Below, in pieces: positions 43,708 through 52,801 of a stretch of DNA of 64,000 nucleotides; the first letter of the stretch is position 1, and the number at the start of each line of letters is the position of its first letter. Made by a program: the position numbers and the translations under genes. The DNA is from Amycolatopsis decaplanina DSM 44594. Lineage in GTDB: Bacteria > Actinomycetota > Actinomycetes > Mycobacteriales > Pseudonocardiaceae. Where the stretch lies: NCBI RefSeq assembly GCF_000342005.1, contig NZ_AOHO01000020.1:114042-178041 (forward strand), read 5' to 3'. The notes beneath the pieces were generated by a model. The model worked only from the letters and a program-made list of their open reading frames with translations, did no database searches and had not been told where the DNA came from.

Positions 43708-43777
43708 CTGAGCGGCGGACCGTGGTGGGGGCTCGTGAGTGGTAAGGACGGTTCTAACCGTCCTTACCACTCACGAG
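43708..43777 (+). repeat. 46-bp palindrome family, copy 3
   Basis: Flank CTGAGCGGCGGACCGTGGTG followed by the perfect palindrome at 43732-43777. It lies 124 bases after the GH6 stop and beside the next hairpin, between two convergent genes. Confidence 0.88.
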
Positions 43778-43824
43778 GCTCGCCACCACGACACGCCATA
43801 TTTGCCTCATCTCTCTATATGTCA

Positions 43825-43869
43825 GGAAAGGGTCGTTCAGAACGTTTTTCGTTCTGAACGACCCTTTCC
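43825..43869 (-). terminator. Strong hairpin with TTTTT loop
   Basis: Perfect 20-base stem GGAAAGGGTCGTTCAGAACG with a five-T loop, 15 bases past the stop of the trehalose gene at 43884. Confidence 0.7.
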
Positions 43870-43883
43870 GACACGTGGGCGGG

Positions 43884-46412
43884 CTACTGGGAAAGCAGGT
43901 TCGCGCAGCGGATCAGCCCGATGTGCGAGTACGCCTGTGGGTGGTTGCCCAGCGAGCGCTCCGCGATCGGGTCGAACTGCTCGGGCAGCAGGCCGGTCGG
44001 GCCCGCGGCGTCGACGATCTGCGTGAACAGTTCTTCGGCCTCGGTGCGCCGCCCGGTGAGCAGGTACGCCTCGATGAGCCAGGCCGCGCAGATGTGGAAA
44101 CCACCCTCACCACCGGGAAGGCCGTCGTCGCGGCGGTAACGGTACACAGTGGACCCACTGCGCAGCTCCGCCTCGATCGCGGTCACCGTGGACTGGAACC
44201 GCGGGTCGGCCGGATCGATCAGCCCGGTCAGCCCGACGAACAGTGAAGCGGCGTCGAGGTCCGTTCCGTCGTAGGCGGTGGTGAAGGCCTGGACCTCTTC
44301 GTTCCAGCCCTTCTCCAGCACGTCCGTGGCGATCTCGTCGCGCAGCGAAGGCCACGCGCCGGGAACCTCGCGGCCGTAGACATCGCCCAGTTTGATCGCC
44401 CTGTCGATGGTCACCCAGCACATCACCCGCGAGTACACCCGGTGGCGCGGCACGTGCCGCTCCTCCCAGATGCCGTGGTCCGGCTCGTTCCATCGCCGCG
44501 TGACGGCCTCCGCCATCGCGCGCACCATCTGCCAGTCCTCGTCGCGCAGTTCGCCGCGCGCCTCCGCCAGCGTCTGTACGAGTTCGACGACAGGGCCGAA
44601 CACGTCCAGCTGAACCTGGTGGTTCGCCAGGTTGCCGACGCGGACCGGCCGCGAACCGGCGTATCCGGGCAGCGATTCGATGACCGCTTCGGCGCCGATC
44701 ACGCTGCCCGCCAAGGTGTACAGCGGGTGCAGCCGTTCCGGGCCTGCCAGGGTGGCCAGCACGCCGTGCAGCCAGCGGAGGTAACCTTCGGCCTCTTCGA
44801 TCGAGCCGAGGTGCACCAGTTCCCGCACGGTCATGGCCGCGTCGCGGATCCAGCAGTAGCGGTAGTCCCAGTTGCGGACGCCGCCGATCTCCTCCGGCAG
44901 TGAGGACGTCGCCGCCGCGAGCACGCCGCCGGTGTCGGTGTTGACCAGTCCGCGCAGCGTCAGCGCCGAGCGGCCGACGAGGTCGGCCTGGACAGTGGGC
45001 AGTTTGAGCGTCTGCGCCCAGCTGCTCCAGTAGTCGCCCGCGCGGGCCCGTCGCTCCACTTCGGACAGTTCGTGGGCACCGAGATCCGAGGTGCCACAAC
45101 GGAGTTCGAGCACCACCGGCTTCTCCGGCGAAGGCGTGACGAGCGCCGTCGCGGTGTCGTTCATGCCGTCGGAGGTGATCTCCCAGTCCACGCCCGGCGA
45201 ACGCAGCGCGAACGGTTCCGAGGTGCCCTGCACCAGGATCCCGTCGCCGTGGGCGACCAGCTTCACCGGCACGCCGCCGAATTCGGGGCGTGGCGCGAAC
45301 ACGATCTCCGCCGCCGCCTCGCCCGAGATCACCCGGACGAGATCCGTGCGGTGCGAGGGGCTCTCCGGCTCGAGGTAGTCGGTGACGAGCAGCCGGGACC
45401 AGCGGGTCTCCACCGTCATCGTGTTCGGCAGGTAGCGCTGCCCGAGCGGCAGGCCGTTGCGGTGCGGCTTGATCGAAAAGTGCCCCGCACCGGCCCCGCC
45501 GAGCAGGTCCGCGAAGATCGCGGGCGCGTCGGGCCCGGGGTGGCACAGCCAGGTCAGCCGGGCGTCCGGGGTGACGAGTGCCACCGAGCGTTCGTTGGCC
45601 AGCATGGAAAGCCGCTCGATCGGCGGTGCCTGCTCGCCGTAAAGCCAGTTGCGGCGCTCCTCCAGCAGGAAGGCGAGCACCATCGCGACGTCGACGGTGT
45701 CCGGAACGCGGTACTGCGCGAGACTTTCGCCCTCGCCGACCTTCACGCCGAGGTCCGGGCCAGAGATCCGGGCGAACGCCTTCTCGTCGGTGACGTCGTC
45801 ACCGAGGAAGACCGCCGCGGTCGCGCCGACCTGATGGCGCAGGGTGTCCAGCGCGCGGCCCTTGTCCGTCTGGACGACCGCGAGCTCGACGACCTCCTTG
45901 CCGTCGGTCGTGGACACGCCCTCCCACCGCGAAGGTCCATTGTGGACATCACGCAGGACCCGGCGGCCCGCCTCGTGCTCGGCGCGGCGGACGTGCACCG
46001 CGATACTCGCGGGCTTGACCTCGAGCGAGACGCCCGGCACGTCGAGCACCAGGTTCTCCAGCTCGGCTTCGAGTCGTCTGTGGAGCTCGCGGGCCTTGTC
46101 GTCGAGCGCGTGGATGAAGCCGATGTCGAACTCGGACCCGTGACTGCCGACCAGGTTCACCTCGGCCGGGAGGCGGGACAGGGTGGCGAGATCACGCAGC
46201 GCGCGGCCGGAGATGACCGCGGTGGTCGTCTCGTGCAGGCCGGCCAGCGACCTGAGCGCCCCTACCGATTCGGGCAGGGGCCGGGCTTCGTCCGGGTTGG
46301 CCGTGATCGGAGCCAGCGTGCCGTCGTAGTCGCAGGCGACCAGCAGCCGCGGGGTGCGCGCGACCTGGACAATCGCGCGCCGCAGCTCGGCGGGCAGTGC
46401 CTCGGCGGTCAA
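43884..46412 (-). CDS. otsB: Trehalose-6-phosphate phosphatase fused to GH15 glucoamylase-like domain
   Basis: An 842-residue two-domain protein. Residues 1 to about 260 are a HAD phosphatase of the OtsB type (DYDGT at D28/D30, Lys of the third motif in TDKGRAL, GDDVTDE). Residues from about 280 to the end form a GH15 domain with an N-terminal beta-sandwich and an (alpha/alpha)6 barrel (NWDYRYCWIRDAAMT, AAWLIEAYLLTGR), the family that holds the actinobacterial trehalases. It follows otsA, 36 bases away. One end makes trehalose, and the other may break it down. Confidence 0.92.
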   Translation of the reverse strand: MTAEALPAELRRAIVQVARTPRLLVACDYDGTLAPITANPDEARPLPESVGALRSLAGLHETTTAVISGRALRDLATLSRLPAEVNLVGSHGSEFDIGFIHALDDKARELHRRLEAELENLVLDVPGVSLEVKPASIAVHVRRAEHEAGRRVLRDVHNGPSRWEGVSTTDGKEVVELAVVQTDKGRALDTLRHQVGATAAVFLGDDVTDEKAFARISGPDLGVKVGEGESLAQYRVPDTVDVAMVLAFLLEERRNWLYGEQAPPIERLSMLANERSVALVTPDARLTWLCHPGPDAPAIFADLLGGAGAGHFSIKPHRNGLPLGQRYLPNTMTVETRWSRLLVTDYLEPESPSHRTDLVRVISGEAAAEIVFAPRPEFGGVPVKLVAHGDGILVQGTSEPFALRSPGVDWEITSDGMNDTATALVTPSPEKPVVLELRCGTSDLGAHELSEVERRARAGDYWSSWAQTLKLPTVQADLVGRSALTLRGLVNTDTGGVLAAATSSLPEEIGGVRNWDYRYCWIRDAAMTVRELVHLGSIEEAEGYLRWLHGVLATLAGPERLHPLYTLAGSVIGAEAVIESLPGYAGSRPVRVGNLANHQVQLDVFGPVVELVQTLAEARGELRDEDWQMVRAMAEAVTRRWNEPDHGIWEERHVPRHRVYSRVMCWVTIDRAIKLGDVYGREVPGAWPSLRDEIATDVLEKGWNEEVQAFTTAYDGTDLDAASLFVGLTGLIDPADPRFQSTVTAIEAELRSGSTVYRYRRDDGLPGGEGGFHICAAWLIEAYLLTGRRTEAEELFTQIVDAAGPTGLLPEQFDPIAERSLGNHPQAYSHIGLIRCANLLSQ

Positions 46413-46448
46413 CGATTTCTCCTCGGGAATCTAAGCGGGGCATGGGGA

Positions 46449-47900
46449 TCAGTCGGCCGGTTCGGCACCGAGCGCTTGGAGGAACGAGCGCGCCCAGCGG
46501 TCGACGTCATGCGTGAGGACCTGTCGACGCATGGCGCGCATACGGCGGCGTCCCTCTGCGGGGTCGAGCGTAATGGCAGTCTCCAAGGCGTTCTTCACCC
46601 CGTCCAGGTCATGCGGGTTGACCAGGAGCGCACTGGTCAGCTCCGCCGCGGCGCCGGCGAACTCCGAAAGCACGAGCGAACCGCCCAGATCGTGGCGGCA
46701 GGCGACGTACTCCTTGCAGACGAGGTTCATCCCGTCACGCAGTGGAGTGACCACCATGACGTCGGCCGCGGAGAAGAACGCGGCCAGCTCCGTCCGGTTC
46801 ACGGACTGATGTAGATAATGTACGACCGGATGCCCCACGCGCGCGAACTCTCCGTTGATCCGCCCGACCATCTGCTCGATGTCGCCGCGCATCCGCTGAT
46901 AGTGCTCGACGCGTTCGCGGCTCGGCGTGGCCAGCTGGACGAACGTGACGTCCTCCGGGCGGACACGGCCTTCGTGCAGCAACTCGTGCAGTGCCTGCAG
47001 TCGCAGGTCGATGCCCTTGGTGTAGTCGAGCCTGTCGACGCCGAGCAGGACCTTCTTCGGATTGCCCAGGTCGCGCCGCAGCTGGGCGGCGCGTTCGGCG
47101 ACGCCCTTGGTCTTGGCGAGTTTGTCGAGGCCGATGGCGTCGATGGAGATCGGGAACGCGCCGACCCGCACCGTGCGGTCGCCGACCTGCATCAGGCCGG
47201 GGCGGGTGCGGATGCCGACCGCGCCGCGGCTGGACTCGAGACCGGCCAGCTGCCGCGCCAGCCAGAGGAAGTTCTGCGCGCCACCCGGCCGGTGGAAACC
47301 GACGAGGTCGGCCCCGACCAGGCCGCGGACGATCTCGGTCCGCCACGGCATCTGCATGAACAACTCGACCGGGGGAAACGGGATGTGCAGGAAGAACCCG
47401 ATCCGGAGGTCGGGACGCAGTTCGCGGAGCATCGCCGGGACCAGTTGCAGCTGGTAGTCCTGGATCCACACGGTCGCGCCCTCGGCGGCGACCTTCGCGC
47501 TCGCCTCGGCGAAGCGCCGGTTCACCCGGACGTATGACTCCCACCAGCTCCGGTCGAACACCGGCCGCGCCACCACGTCGTGGTACAGCGGCCAGAGCGT
47601 CGCGTTGGAGAAGCCCTCGTAGTAGTCGCGGACGTCGTCCGACGTCAGGGAGACCGGGTGCAGCACCAGGCCGTCGTCGTCGAACTCGTCGACCTCGACG
47701 TCGGGCACGCCGGGCCACCCGACCCAGGCGCCCTTGCGGGAGCGCAGGAAGGGTTCGAGCGCCGACACCAGCCCGCCGGGGCTCGCCGTCCAGCGCCTGC
47801 TCCCGTCGGCGGTCCGTTCGAGGTCCACCGGGAGCCTGTTCGCCACCACGACGAAATCCGCGGAGGCCGTTCTGCTCGTCTCGGCAATTGCTTCGTCCAC
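46449..47900 (-). CDS. otsA: Alpha,alpha-trehalose-phosphate synthase
   Basis: A 483-residue GT20 enzyme that joins UDP- or GDP-glucose to glucose-6-phosphate. The N-terminal [42 protein letters not shown] and the C-terminal [15 protein letters not shown] segments are those of OtsA. It is the first gene of a trehalose pair with the otsB-GH15 fusion. Trehalose protects against osmotic and desiccation stress. Confidence 0.95.
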   Translation of the reverse strand: MDEAIAETSRTASADFVVVANRLPVDLERTADGSRRWTASPGGLVSALEPFLRSRKGAWVGWPGVPDVEVDEFDDDGLVLHPVSLTSDDVRDYYEGFSNATLWPLYHDVVARPVFDRSWWESYVRVNRRFAEASAKVAAEGATVWIQDYQLQLVPAMLRELRPDLRIGFFLHIPFPPVELFMQMPWRTEIVRGLVGADLVGFHRPGGAQNFLWLARQLAGLESSRGAVGIRTRPGLMQVGDRTVRVGAFPISIDAIGLDKLAKTKGVAERAAQLRRDLGNPKKVLLGVDRLDYTKGIDLRLQALHELLHEGRVRPEDVTFVQLATPSRERVEHYQRMRGDIEQMVGRINGEFARVGHPVVHYLHQSVNRTELAAFFSAADVMVVTPLRDGMNLVCKEYVACRHDLGGSLVLSEFAGAAAELTSALLVNPHDLDGVKNALETAITLDPAEGRRRMRAMRRQVLTHDVDRWARSFLQALGAEPAD

Positions 47901-47981
47901 CAGCCGCTCCCTCGAATCGCGGGTCGCTGCCCTAAGCGGAAACCCTATCGCGCGAGGAGGTCACGGCCCGTCGCCGAGCGA

Positions 47982-49556
47982 TCACTCCAAGCGTCGTTCG
48001 GCGGGTTCCATCGGACCCGCCATCCGCGGCCCGGCGAATTTGCGTTCCAGCCTGCCGAGCCCCGTGCGCACCGGTTGCGCGAGGTATTCGCCGAGTACCA
48101 CGCCCGCTGCCAGGGCAAGCCCGATCGCGACTGCGGTCATCAGTGTCGAGATGTTCCCGCCTGGCTCGACGCCCAATTGGTATAGACCACGATAGGTGGA
48201 GAGGCCGGGGAGGAGGGGCGTGATGCCGGACACAGCCACCACGAGCGGCGTCACCTTGAGCCGCCTGGCGAGCACGCCGCCGCAGAAACCGACCAGCGTG
48301 GCGGCGACGGCCGACGAGCTGACGGCCTGGAAGTCGGTCAGCATCAGGGCGCCGTACACCGCGCCGCCGATGGCGCCGGCCGCTCCCGCGACGACCATCG
48401 CGCGCAGCGTCGAGTAAGAGGCGAGCGCGAAGCAGGCGGACGCGCCGACACTGCCGATGACGATGATCGGCAGTTGCTGCGGGGTCGACGAGAGGACCTC
48501 GGGCAGCGGCGTCCGCGGCAGTCCGAGCAGCAGCGCGATCTTCAGGGCGAGCACCACGCCCGCGATCAGCCCGGCACTCATCAGCGCGGTTTCCATCGTG
48601 CGCCCGGCCGCCGTGACGTAGTAGCCGGTGATGGCGTCCTGCACGGCGGAAACCGTGGAAAGACCGGACAGCAGCACGGTGACGGCCGCCGCGACGACCA
48701 GCGTGGGTTTGTCCGTGGTGAGCAGGTCGCTGCTGACTATCGCCATCGCGGACAGGGTCGCGACCAGGCCGCCGATCACCTGCTGGAAGAAGAACGGCAG
48801 CGCGAAGCGGTTCAAGAGGCGGCCGAGGCGGTCGATGACCGCGCTGATCACCAGCGCGACCAGCGCGACGTCGATGCTGCCGCCGAGGATCAGGGTGATG
48901 AACGCGGCCAGCCCGCCCCAGGCGGCGGTGGCCACCCAGCGGGGGTACGGGTGCGGCGCGGTCGTGATCCGCTGGAGTTCCTGCTGTGCCTCTTCGGCGC
49001 CGATGTTCCCGCGGACGATCCTGCGGACCAGTGTCTCCGTCTGGGTGAGCCGCGTGTAGTCGAGGCTGCGCGAACGGACCACGCGCAGCGCCGTCACCGG
49101 TGCCATGTCGGTGCCGCGGTGGCAGGTCACCGTGATCGACGTGAAGATCACGTCGACCTCGCAGTGCGGGAGGCCGAGCGCGGAGGTCAGCGCGATGATC
49201 GTCGCGGTGACGTCGGAGGCGCCCGCGCCGCTGGACATCTGGACCTCGCCGATGCGCAGGGCGAGGTCCAGGACGAAGTTGACCGTCGTGTCGTCCGGCG
49301 GCTTGGGGCCCATCGCCTCTTCGCCGTCGACGGCGGGCTGCTCGGCCGTCGGTGCTTCGAGGATCTGCCAGGCGCGGCGGCGCAGCAGATTCGGCCGGTG
49401 CGAGCGAGTCTGGGGGATCGATCGCTCTCCGTCACGCTGGCGCGGCGCTTCCAGCAGCCATTCGCCACGTTCGGGTGTTTCGTCCTGGTTCTTTTCGGCA
49501 CTGTGTTCGCTGTGTTCGCCGCGCTGGGCTCCCTGGGTGTGCTCGTTGATCTTCAT
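47982..49556 (-). CDS. ThrE-type threonine/serine exporter
   Basis: A 524-residue membrane protein. A soluble N-terminus with the ThrE region (LDLALRIGEVQMSSGAGASDV) is followed by about ten hydrophobic helices in two halves, DUF1212 and DUF3815, here in one chain as in Corynebacterium ThrE. It should export threonine and serine with proton motive force. A long charged extension (about 80 residues) precedes the conserved part, so the true start may be downstream of 49556. The gene is monocistronic. Confidence 0.88.
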   Translation of the reverse strand: MKINEHTQGAQRGEHSEHSAEKNQDETPERGEWLLEAPRQRDGERSIPQTRSHRPNLLRRRAWQILEAPTAEQPAVDGEEAMGPKPPDDTTVNFVLDLALRIGEVQMSSGAGASDVTATIIALTSALGLPHCEVDVIFTSITVTCHRGTDMAPVTALRVVRSRSLDYTRLTQTETLVRRIVRGNIGAEEAQQELQRITTAPHPYPRWVATAAWGGLAAFITLILGGSIDVALVALVISAVIDRLGRLLNRFALPFFFQQVIGGLVATLSAMAIVSSDLLTTDKPTLVVAAAVTVLLSGLSTVSAVQDAITGYYVTAAGRTMETALMSAGLIAGVVLALKIALLLGLPRTPLPEVLSSTPQQLPIIVIGSVGASACFALASYSTLRAMVVAGAAGAIGGAVYGALMLTDFQAVSSSAVAATLVGFCGGVLARRLKVTPLVVAVSGITPLLPGLSTYRGLYQLGVEPGGNISTLMTAVAIGLALAAGVVLGEYLAQPVRTGLGRLERKFAGPRMAGPMEPAERRLE

Positions 49557-49657
49557 GATCGATCCACCTCCTCACTCTTGTTCGAGGGACTTTCCCGAGG
49601 AGCATCGGGGCCGGCGCCCCGGCCGTTGCAGGAAACCCGAAGTGGCGTCCACCACGC

Positions 49658-50210
49658 TTGAGGAAGATCATCGCGGCCTCGCCGGTTTACGGCACACCGC
49701 ATGCCGAGGCGTCCCCTGCGAGCAGGTGTTCCGTTCTTCGCGCGGCCGGTGTCACCGCCGCCGGGACGGCGGCGACATTCACCCTTTCGGGTGCATCTAG
49801 CGGGGCGGAGGCCCCGGTTTTCGCGCACGGGGCGGCGTCGGGCGATCCGATGCCCGAGAACGCCGGATTCGCGCACGTCGTCGCTCGCGGTCACGTCCGG
49901 ACCGGGCGGACACGCACCGCGCCTTCGCACGACGAAGACGTCGCGAGCCTGCGGTTCGGCGTGGTCTCGTGTGCGAACTGGGCTGTCGGTCACTTCGCCC
50001 CCCTGTGGCTATTGGCCGGCCGCGACGATCTGGACGCCTTCATTCACCTGGGTGACTACCTCTGCGAAGGGAATCCCAACCCTGCGGGTGATCTCCGGCC
50101 TTCGGTACCGCCCAACGAGTTGATCGACCTGCGTACGTGCCGGACCCGGCAGCCGGCCCGGTGGAGGAGGCCGACGACACGATCCTCGGCGTCCCGCCGC
50201 GGACCGGCTC
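49658..50210 (+). pseudogene. Decayed PhoD-type alkaline phosphatase
   Basis: The 5' part reads like a PhoD precursor but the Tat motif is SRCSVLRAAG instead of SRRSVLRAAG. APVFAHGAASGDPMPENAGF then jumps to TGRTRTAP, so the usual 70 or so residues with WTRVTP are deleted. The core continues (LRFGVVSCANW, DLDAFIHLGDYLCEGNPNPA) to ELIDLRTCRT, after which the frame is lost. A +1 frame at 50137 (DPAAGPVEEADDTILG) may be a later remnant. It lies just before the tRNA-Thr. Confidence 0.8.
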
Positions 50211-50225
50211 GCGCCCCGGCGACCG

Positions 50226-50288
50226 CCGTTCGCACGGCGCACCCTTCCGGACGCCGGCAGGGGAGCCTCGGGTGCGCCGTGCGAACGG
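50226..50288. repeat. Perfect 19-bp inverted repeat upstream of tRNA
   Basis: CCGTTCGCACGGCGCACCC and its exact complement, with a 25-base loop. It may end transcription coming from the PhoD remnant. Confidence 0.7.
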
Positions 50289-50303
50289 CTGGACGGGCGC
50301 CGA

Positions 50304-50309
50304 TATACT
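50304..50309 (+). promoter_or_regulatory. Likely -10 element of the tRNA promoter
   Basis: TATACT at 50304-50309, about 33 bases before the tRNA. A clear -35 is not seen. Confidence 0.45.
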
Positions 50310-50339
50310 GGCCTTGCCCGGGCTGTCCCGGGCAAGGCC
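50310..50339. repeat. Hairpin abutting the tRNA 5' end
   Basis: Perfect 13-base stem GGCCTTGCCCGGG-CTGT-CCCGGGCAAGGCC. Its right arm shares its last three bases with the tRNA (GCC of the acceptor stem). Confidence 0.7.
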
Positions 50340-50409
50340 GCTATAGCTCAGCTGGTAGAGCATCTGTCTTGTAAACAGAAGGTCAGGGGTTCGAGCCCCC
50401 TTGGCGGCT
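50337..50409 (+). tRNA. tRNA-Thr (anticodon TGT)
   Basis: A 73-base cloverleaf with acceptor GCCGCTA / TGGCGGC, anticodon loop CTTGTAA (TGT, decoding ACA) and T-loop GGTTCGAGC. CCA is not encoded. Its 3' half (from 50368) is repeated at 57828, marking it as the attachment site of the following island. Confidence 0.95.
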
Positions 50410-50444
50410 CAAGATCAAAATGGCTACTGACCTGCCGATATGGC
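50368..50444 (+). repeat. attL: direct repeat at tRNA 3' end
   Basis: A 49-base perfect match to 57828-57876 (starting CTTGTAAACAGAAGGTCAGG), then 12 diverged bases, then 16 more identical bases (GACCTGCCGATATGGC). The whole att block is 77 bases with the same spacing at both ends. Confidence 0.92.
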
Positions 50445-50790
50445 GCGGTATGCGAGTTTTATTCACATCGGATCTAGCCCTATTGGGCTCCGTTTTGTCT
50501 CCGTCTTCACCGACGTGCTGATTTCCGGGTCAAGTTCGTTCGGCGCTGTGGGAGCTGCTGGGTGTTCCGAGCTGTAATCTGGTCGATGAGTGAGTAGCCC
50601 GTCAGGAACAAGTTCTGCAGGCGCTCCAGGCGGAACCGCTCGTTTGAGTACTGACGATCGGCGTTTTGAGGCCACTTCTAGCCTCACCCGCAGCTCACGA
50701 AGGGGCCGGTGTGCAACTTCTTTGCTGTAGCACTTCTCGGGCCCGTCGGCCCGCAGGGAAGTCCCGATGCGGGCCGACGGCCTGTGAAAC
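50410..50790. other. Left end of the island, no gene seen
   Basis: Beyond attL no frame looks coding. A terminator for the DGQHR gene lies at 50744-50780. Confidence 0.6.
50744..50780 (-). terminator. Terminator of the DGQHR gene
   Basis: 12-base perfect stem CCGTCGGCCCGC / GCGGGCCGACGG with a 13-base loop, 11 bases after the minus-strand stop at 50791. Confidence 0.72.
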
Positions 50791-52233
50791 CTACTTCGAA
50801 GTGGACGCCGCGGCGGCCTTCTTCGGTGGACGGCCCGGGCCCCGTTTGCGGGCGATCAGACCGAGCTGAGTGAACGTGGCGTCGGACGCCATCGCCTTGA
50901 GTTCGGGGTGCTCGGTGGCGATGTGTCGCAGGACGCGGCTAATCGCGGCTTCGTATCCCGCGCGGGTTGCTCCGGAGGCGCTCGCTCGCCAGCGCAGCCC
51001 GCGGTCATCCCAGACTGTCTTGGCGAGCGTGCCCTCGAAGAATACGTGTTCGGCCTTCTCAGCAGCGCCGGCCTCATCGCTGGAGAAGGTTTTCAGGGCG
51101 TCACGTCGCCAGGCGAGTGCCGAGAGGGCGTCTACGGCTCTGCGTGGGTCGAGGCTCGCGATCTTGGCTGCTGCGATGGTGTTAGCGATTACGTGCAGGC
51201 CGGCCGCTGCAGAGTGCAGGTATTCCTTCCGGAACTCGGCTACGGACAGGGTGCCAGCCGAGATTTCGCGCCAGCCAGGGAGGCGGTCAAACGCATAGTC
51301 GAGGATCTCCACGACCTCCGCGCCGACCTGATCTAGCGCTTCGGTGCCGCTGGTGTTCGTGCTCACCCGGTTTTTGATGACCTCTTCCAGGTGCGTCTCG
51401 CGGGTGACTGGTGAGCGGTCGCGGACACCGACGCCGGCGATGGCTGCGGAGGCCGATCGGACGCCGGACGCCTTATAGAGGCCGGCGAACTGACCGTCTC
51501 GCCTTCGATGGGTGGCCTCGGGTAGATAGCTGACCCGCTTGTCGCACAGCCGAGAATTCTTGATCACGTACTGGCCAAGTCGGTTCTGCAGGCTGGACTT
51601 ATCCATTACCGCGATGAGCGAAGGGTCGATCGGCTTGGTCGAGGCCATTTTGATGAAGAGGGTGGATAGGATGTCGGGGTCGCCTTCGAGCAGCATCGTC
51701 ATCTCGGTGGCGGACCGCTCGATGTACTGGCGCACCACCAAGGCGTCTCCGTCGTCGGCGTCCTTCACATCTGCCCACACCTGGTCCATGGCCATCTCAC
51801 GGTGTTGGCCGTCGACGCTGTAGATGTCCGGGCTGCCGTCGTAGATGGTGAGCTTGACTAGGGAGACTCCTTCCGCGATTTCCTCGATGACCTCGATCTC
51901 GACGAACTCTTCGTCCTGCGGCATACCGACTACCAGCGTTCCCAGGTAGGGGCGGCTGGAAGTGCGGATACCGTCGGCAATGGCTTTCACCTGAGGTGCG
52001 GAGATGCCTCGCTGACCGGGCCGGGAGCCGTCGCCGAGGTCGTAGTCCTCGCGGCTAAGGATGTTGCCGAAAGTCCACAGCTCAGCCAGGGACCTCATCG
52101 GTTCGCACCAGGTGAGCTTCAGCAGTTCACCTGACCGGGACATGAATGCGATGCGCTCGACCTTGATCGTCTTCTTGCCCTTGAGCTTTGCTCGGAGCCG
52201 CTTGGTGTCCGTCACACCACTCGAACTGGTCAA
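50791..52233 (-). CDS. DGQHR-domain (DndB/DbpB-like) protein
   Basis: A 480-residue protein. The signature DGQHR is in IYSVDGQHREMAMDQV, at about residue 145; the flanking VKLTIYDGSP and the later TKPIDPSLIAVMDKSS fit the DGQHR family, related to ParB-like DndB and found in DNA phosphorothioation and other phage-defence loci. The C-terminus is basic with an AT-hook-like RKRGPGRPPKKA, so it should bind DNA. No dndA, C, D or E, nor other modification genes, are nearby. Base composition and location in the island indicate transfer. Confidence 0.85.
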   Translation of the reverse strand: MTSSSGVTDTKRLRAKLKGKKTIKVERIAFMSRSGELLKLTWCEPMRSLAELWTFGNILSREDYDLGDGSRPGQRGISAPQVKAIADGIRTSSRPYLGTLVVGMPQDEEFVEIEVIEEIAEGVSLVKLTIYDGSPDIYSVDGQHREMAMDQVWADVKDADDGDALVVRQYIERSATEMTMLLEGDPDILSTLFIKMASTKPIDPSLIAVMDKSSLQNRLGQYVIKNSRLCDKRVSYLPEATHRRRDGQFAGLYKASGVRSASAAIAGVGVRDRSPVTRETHLEEVIKNRVSTNTSGTEALDQVGAEVVEILDYAFDRLPGWREISAGTLSVAEFRKEYLHSAAAGLHVIANTIAAAKIASLDPRRAVDALSALAWRRDALKTFSSDEAGAAEKAEHVFFEGTLAKTVWDDRGLRWRASASGATRAGYEAAISRVLRHIATEHPELKAMASDATFTQLGLIARKRGPGRPPKKAAAASTSK

Positions 52234-52385
52234 AGCGGTAGCCTCGTTTCTGCGGATTAAGTCCGCGATCGGTTCGGCCCGGCGGTCGCTTGTCCAGAGC
52301 TACATGCCGCCGGGCCGGGCTGGTGAAGTCGCCCACACTACCGAATCTCAGGAAAAAATTAAACCCCGAGACAAATAGGCCTGGC

Positions 52386-52622
52386 CTATTTCTTGCCGGG
52401 CCGGGTTGGAATCGCTGTTCCAGCGACCTCCGGCGAACTCGACCGCGTCATCGAGCCGAGGTGAGCAGCGAGTTGGTAGTCATCCCAAGCGCGGCGTGTG
52501 ACGTGCAGTGTGTGCTTCATTCGTTCGGCGAGCGTGCTACTGAGCTCATGCATGGCTGTCATCGTCGGAGCCGAACGCCCCTGCGCGTTGCCTGGCGACT
52601 TTTGCCAGCTTCCGCATCTCAC
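52386..52622 (-). CDS. Small hypothetical protein of the island
   Basis: A 78-residue frame from GTG 52622, overlapping the previous stop as GTGA. The part from Met 52562 (MHELSSTLAERMKHTLHVTR, then AWDDYQLAAHL) looks natural and helical. A 23-codon frame starting at ATG 52617 (MRKLAKVARQRAGAFGSDDD and a tail) overlaps it and could be the real upstream link. Function is unknown. Confidence 0.45.
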   Translation of the reverse strand: MRCGSWQKSPGNAQGRSAPTMTAMHELSSTLAERMKHTLHVTRRAWDDYQLAAHLGSMTRSSSPEVAGTAIPTRPGKK

Positions 52623-52801
52623 TTGTCCAGGCAGCTATGCGGCGCCTGCCTCGTTCTGCGCCCCATCGGGCTGCCTGCGGCGTCGTTGGCCCATTTGATG
52701 TAGGCGGTCAGCCAGTCGCGGGTCTGGTTCACATCTGTGCCCTGCCCCTTGCCGCCGCTGTTGAAGCTGATCGTCCAGCAGTAACTCATGGCCTCGATCA
52801 T
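52619..52801 (-). CDS. Small hypothetical protein upstream in the island
   Basis: A 60-residue frame from ATG 52801 (MIEAMSYCWTISFNSGGKGQ, then TDVNQTRDWLTAYIKWANDA). It looks coding by composition but is not recognised. Its stop overlaps the next start, as in compact phage-like operons. Confidence 0.45.
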   Translation of the reverse strand: MIEAMSYCWTISFNSGGKGQGTDVNQTRDWLTAYIKWANDAAGSPMGRRTRQAPHSCLDK

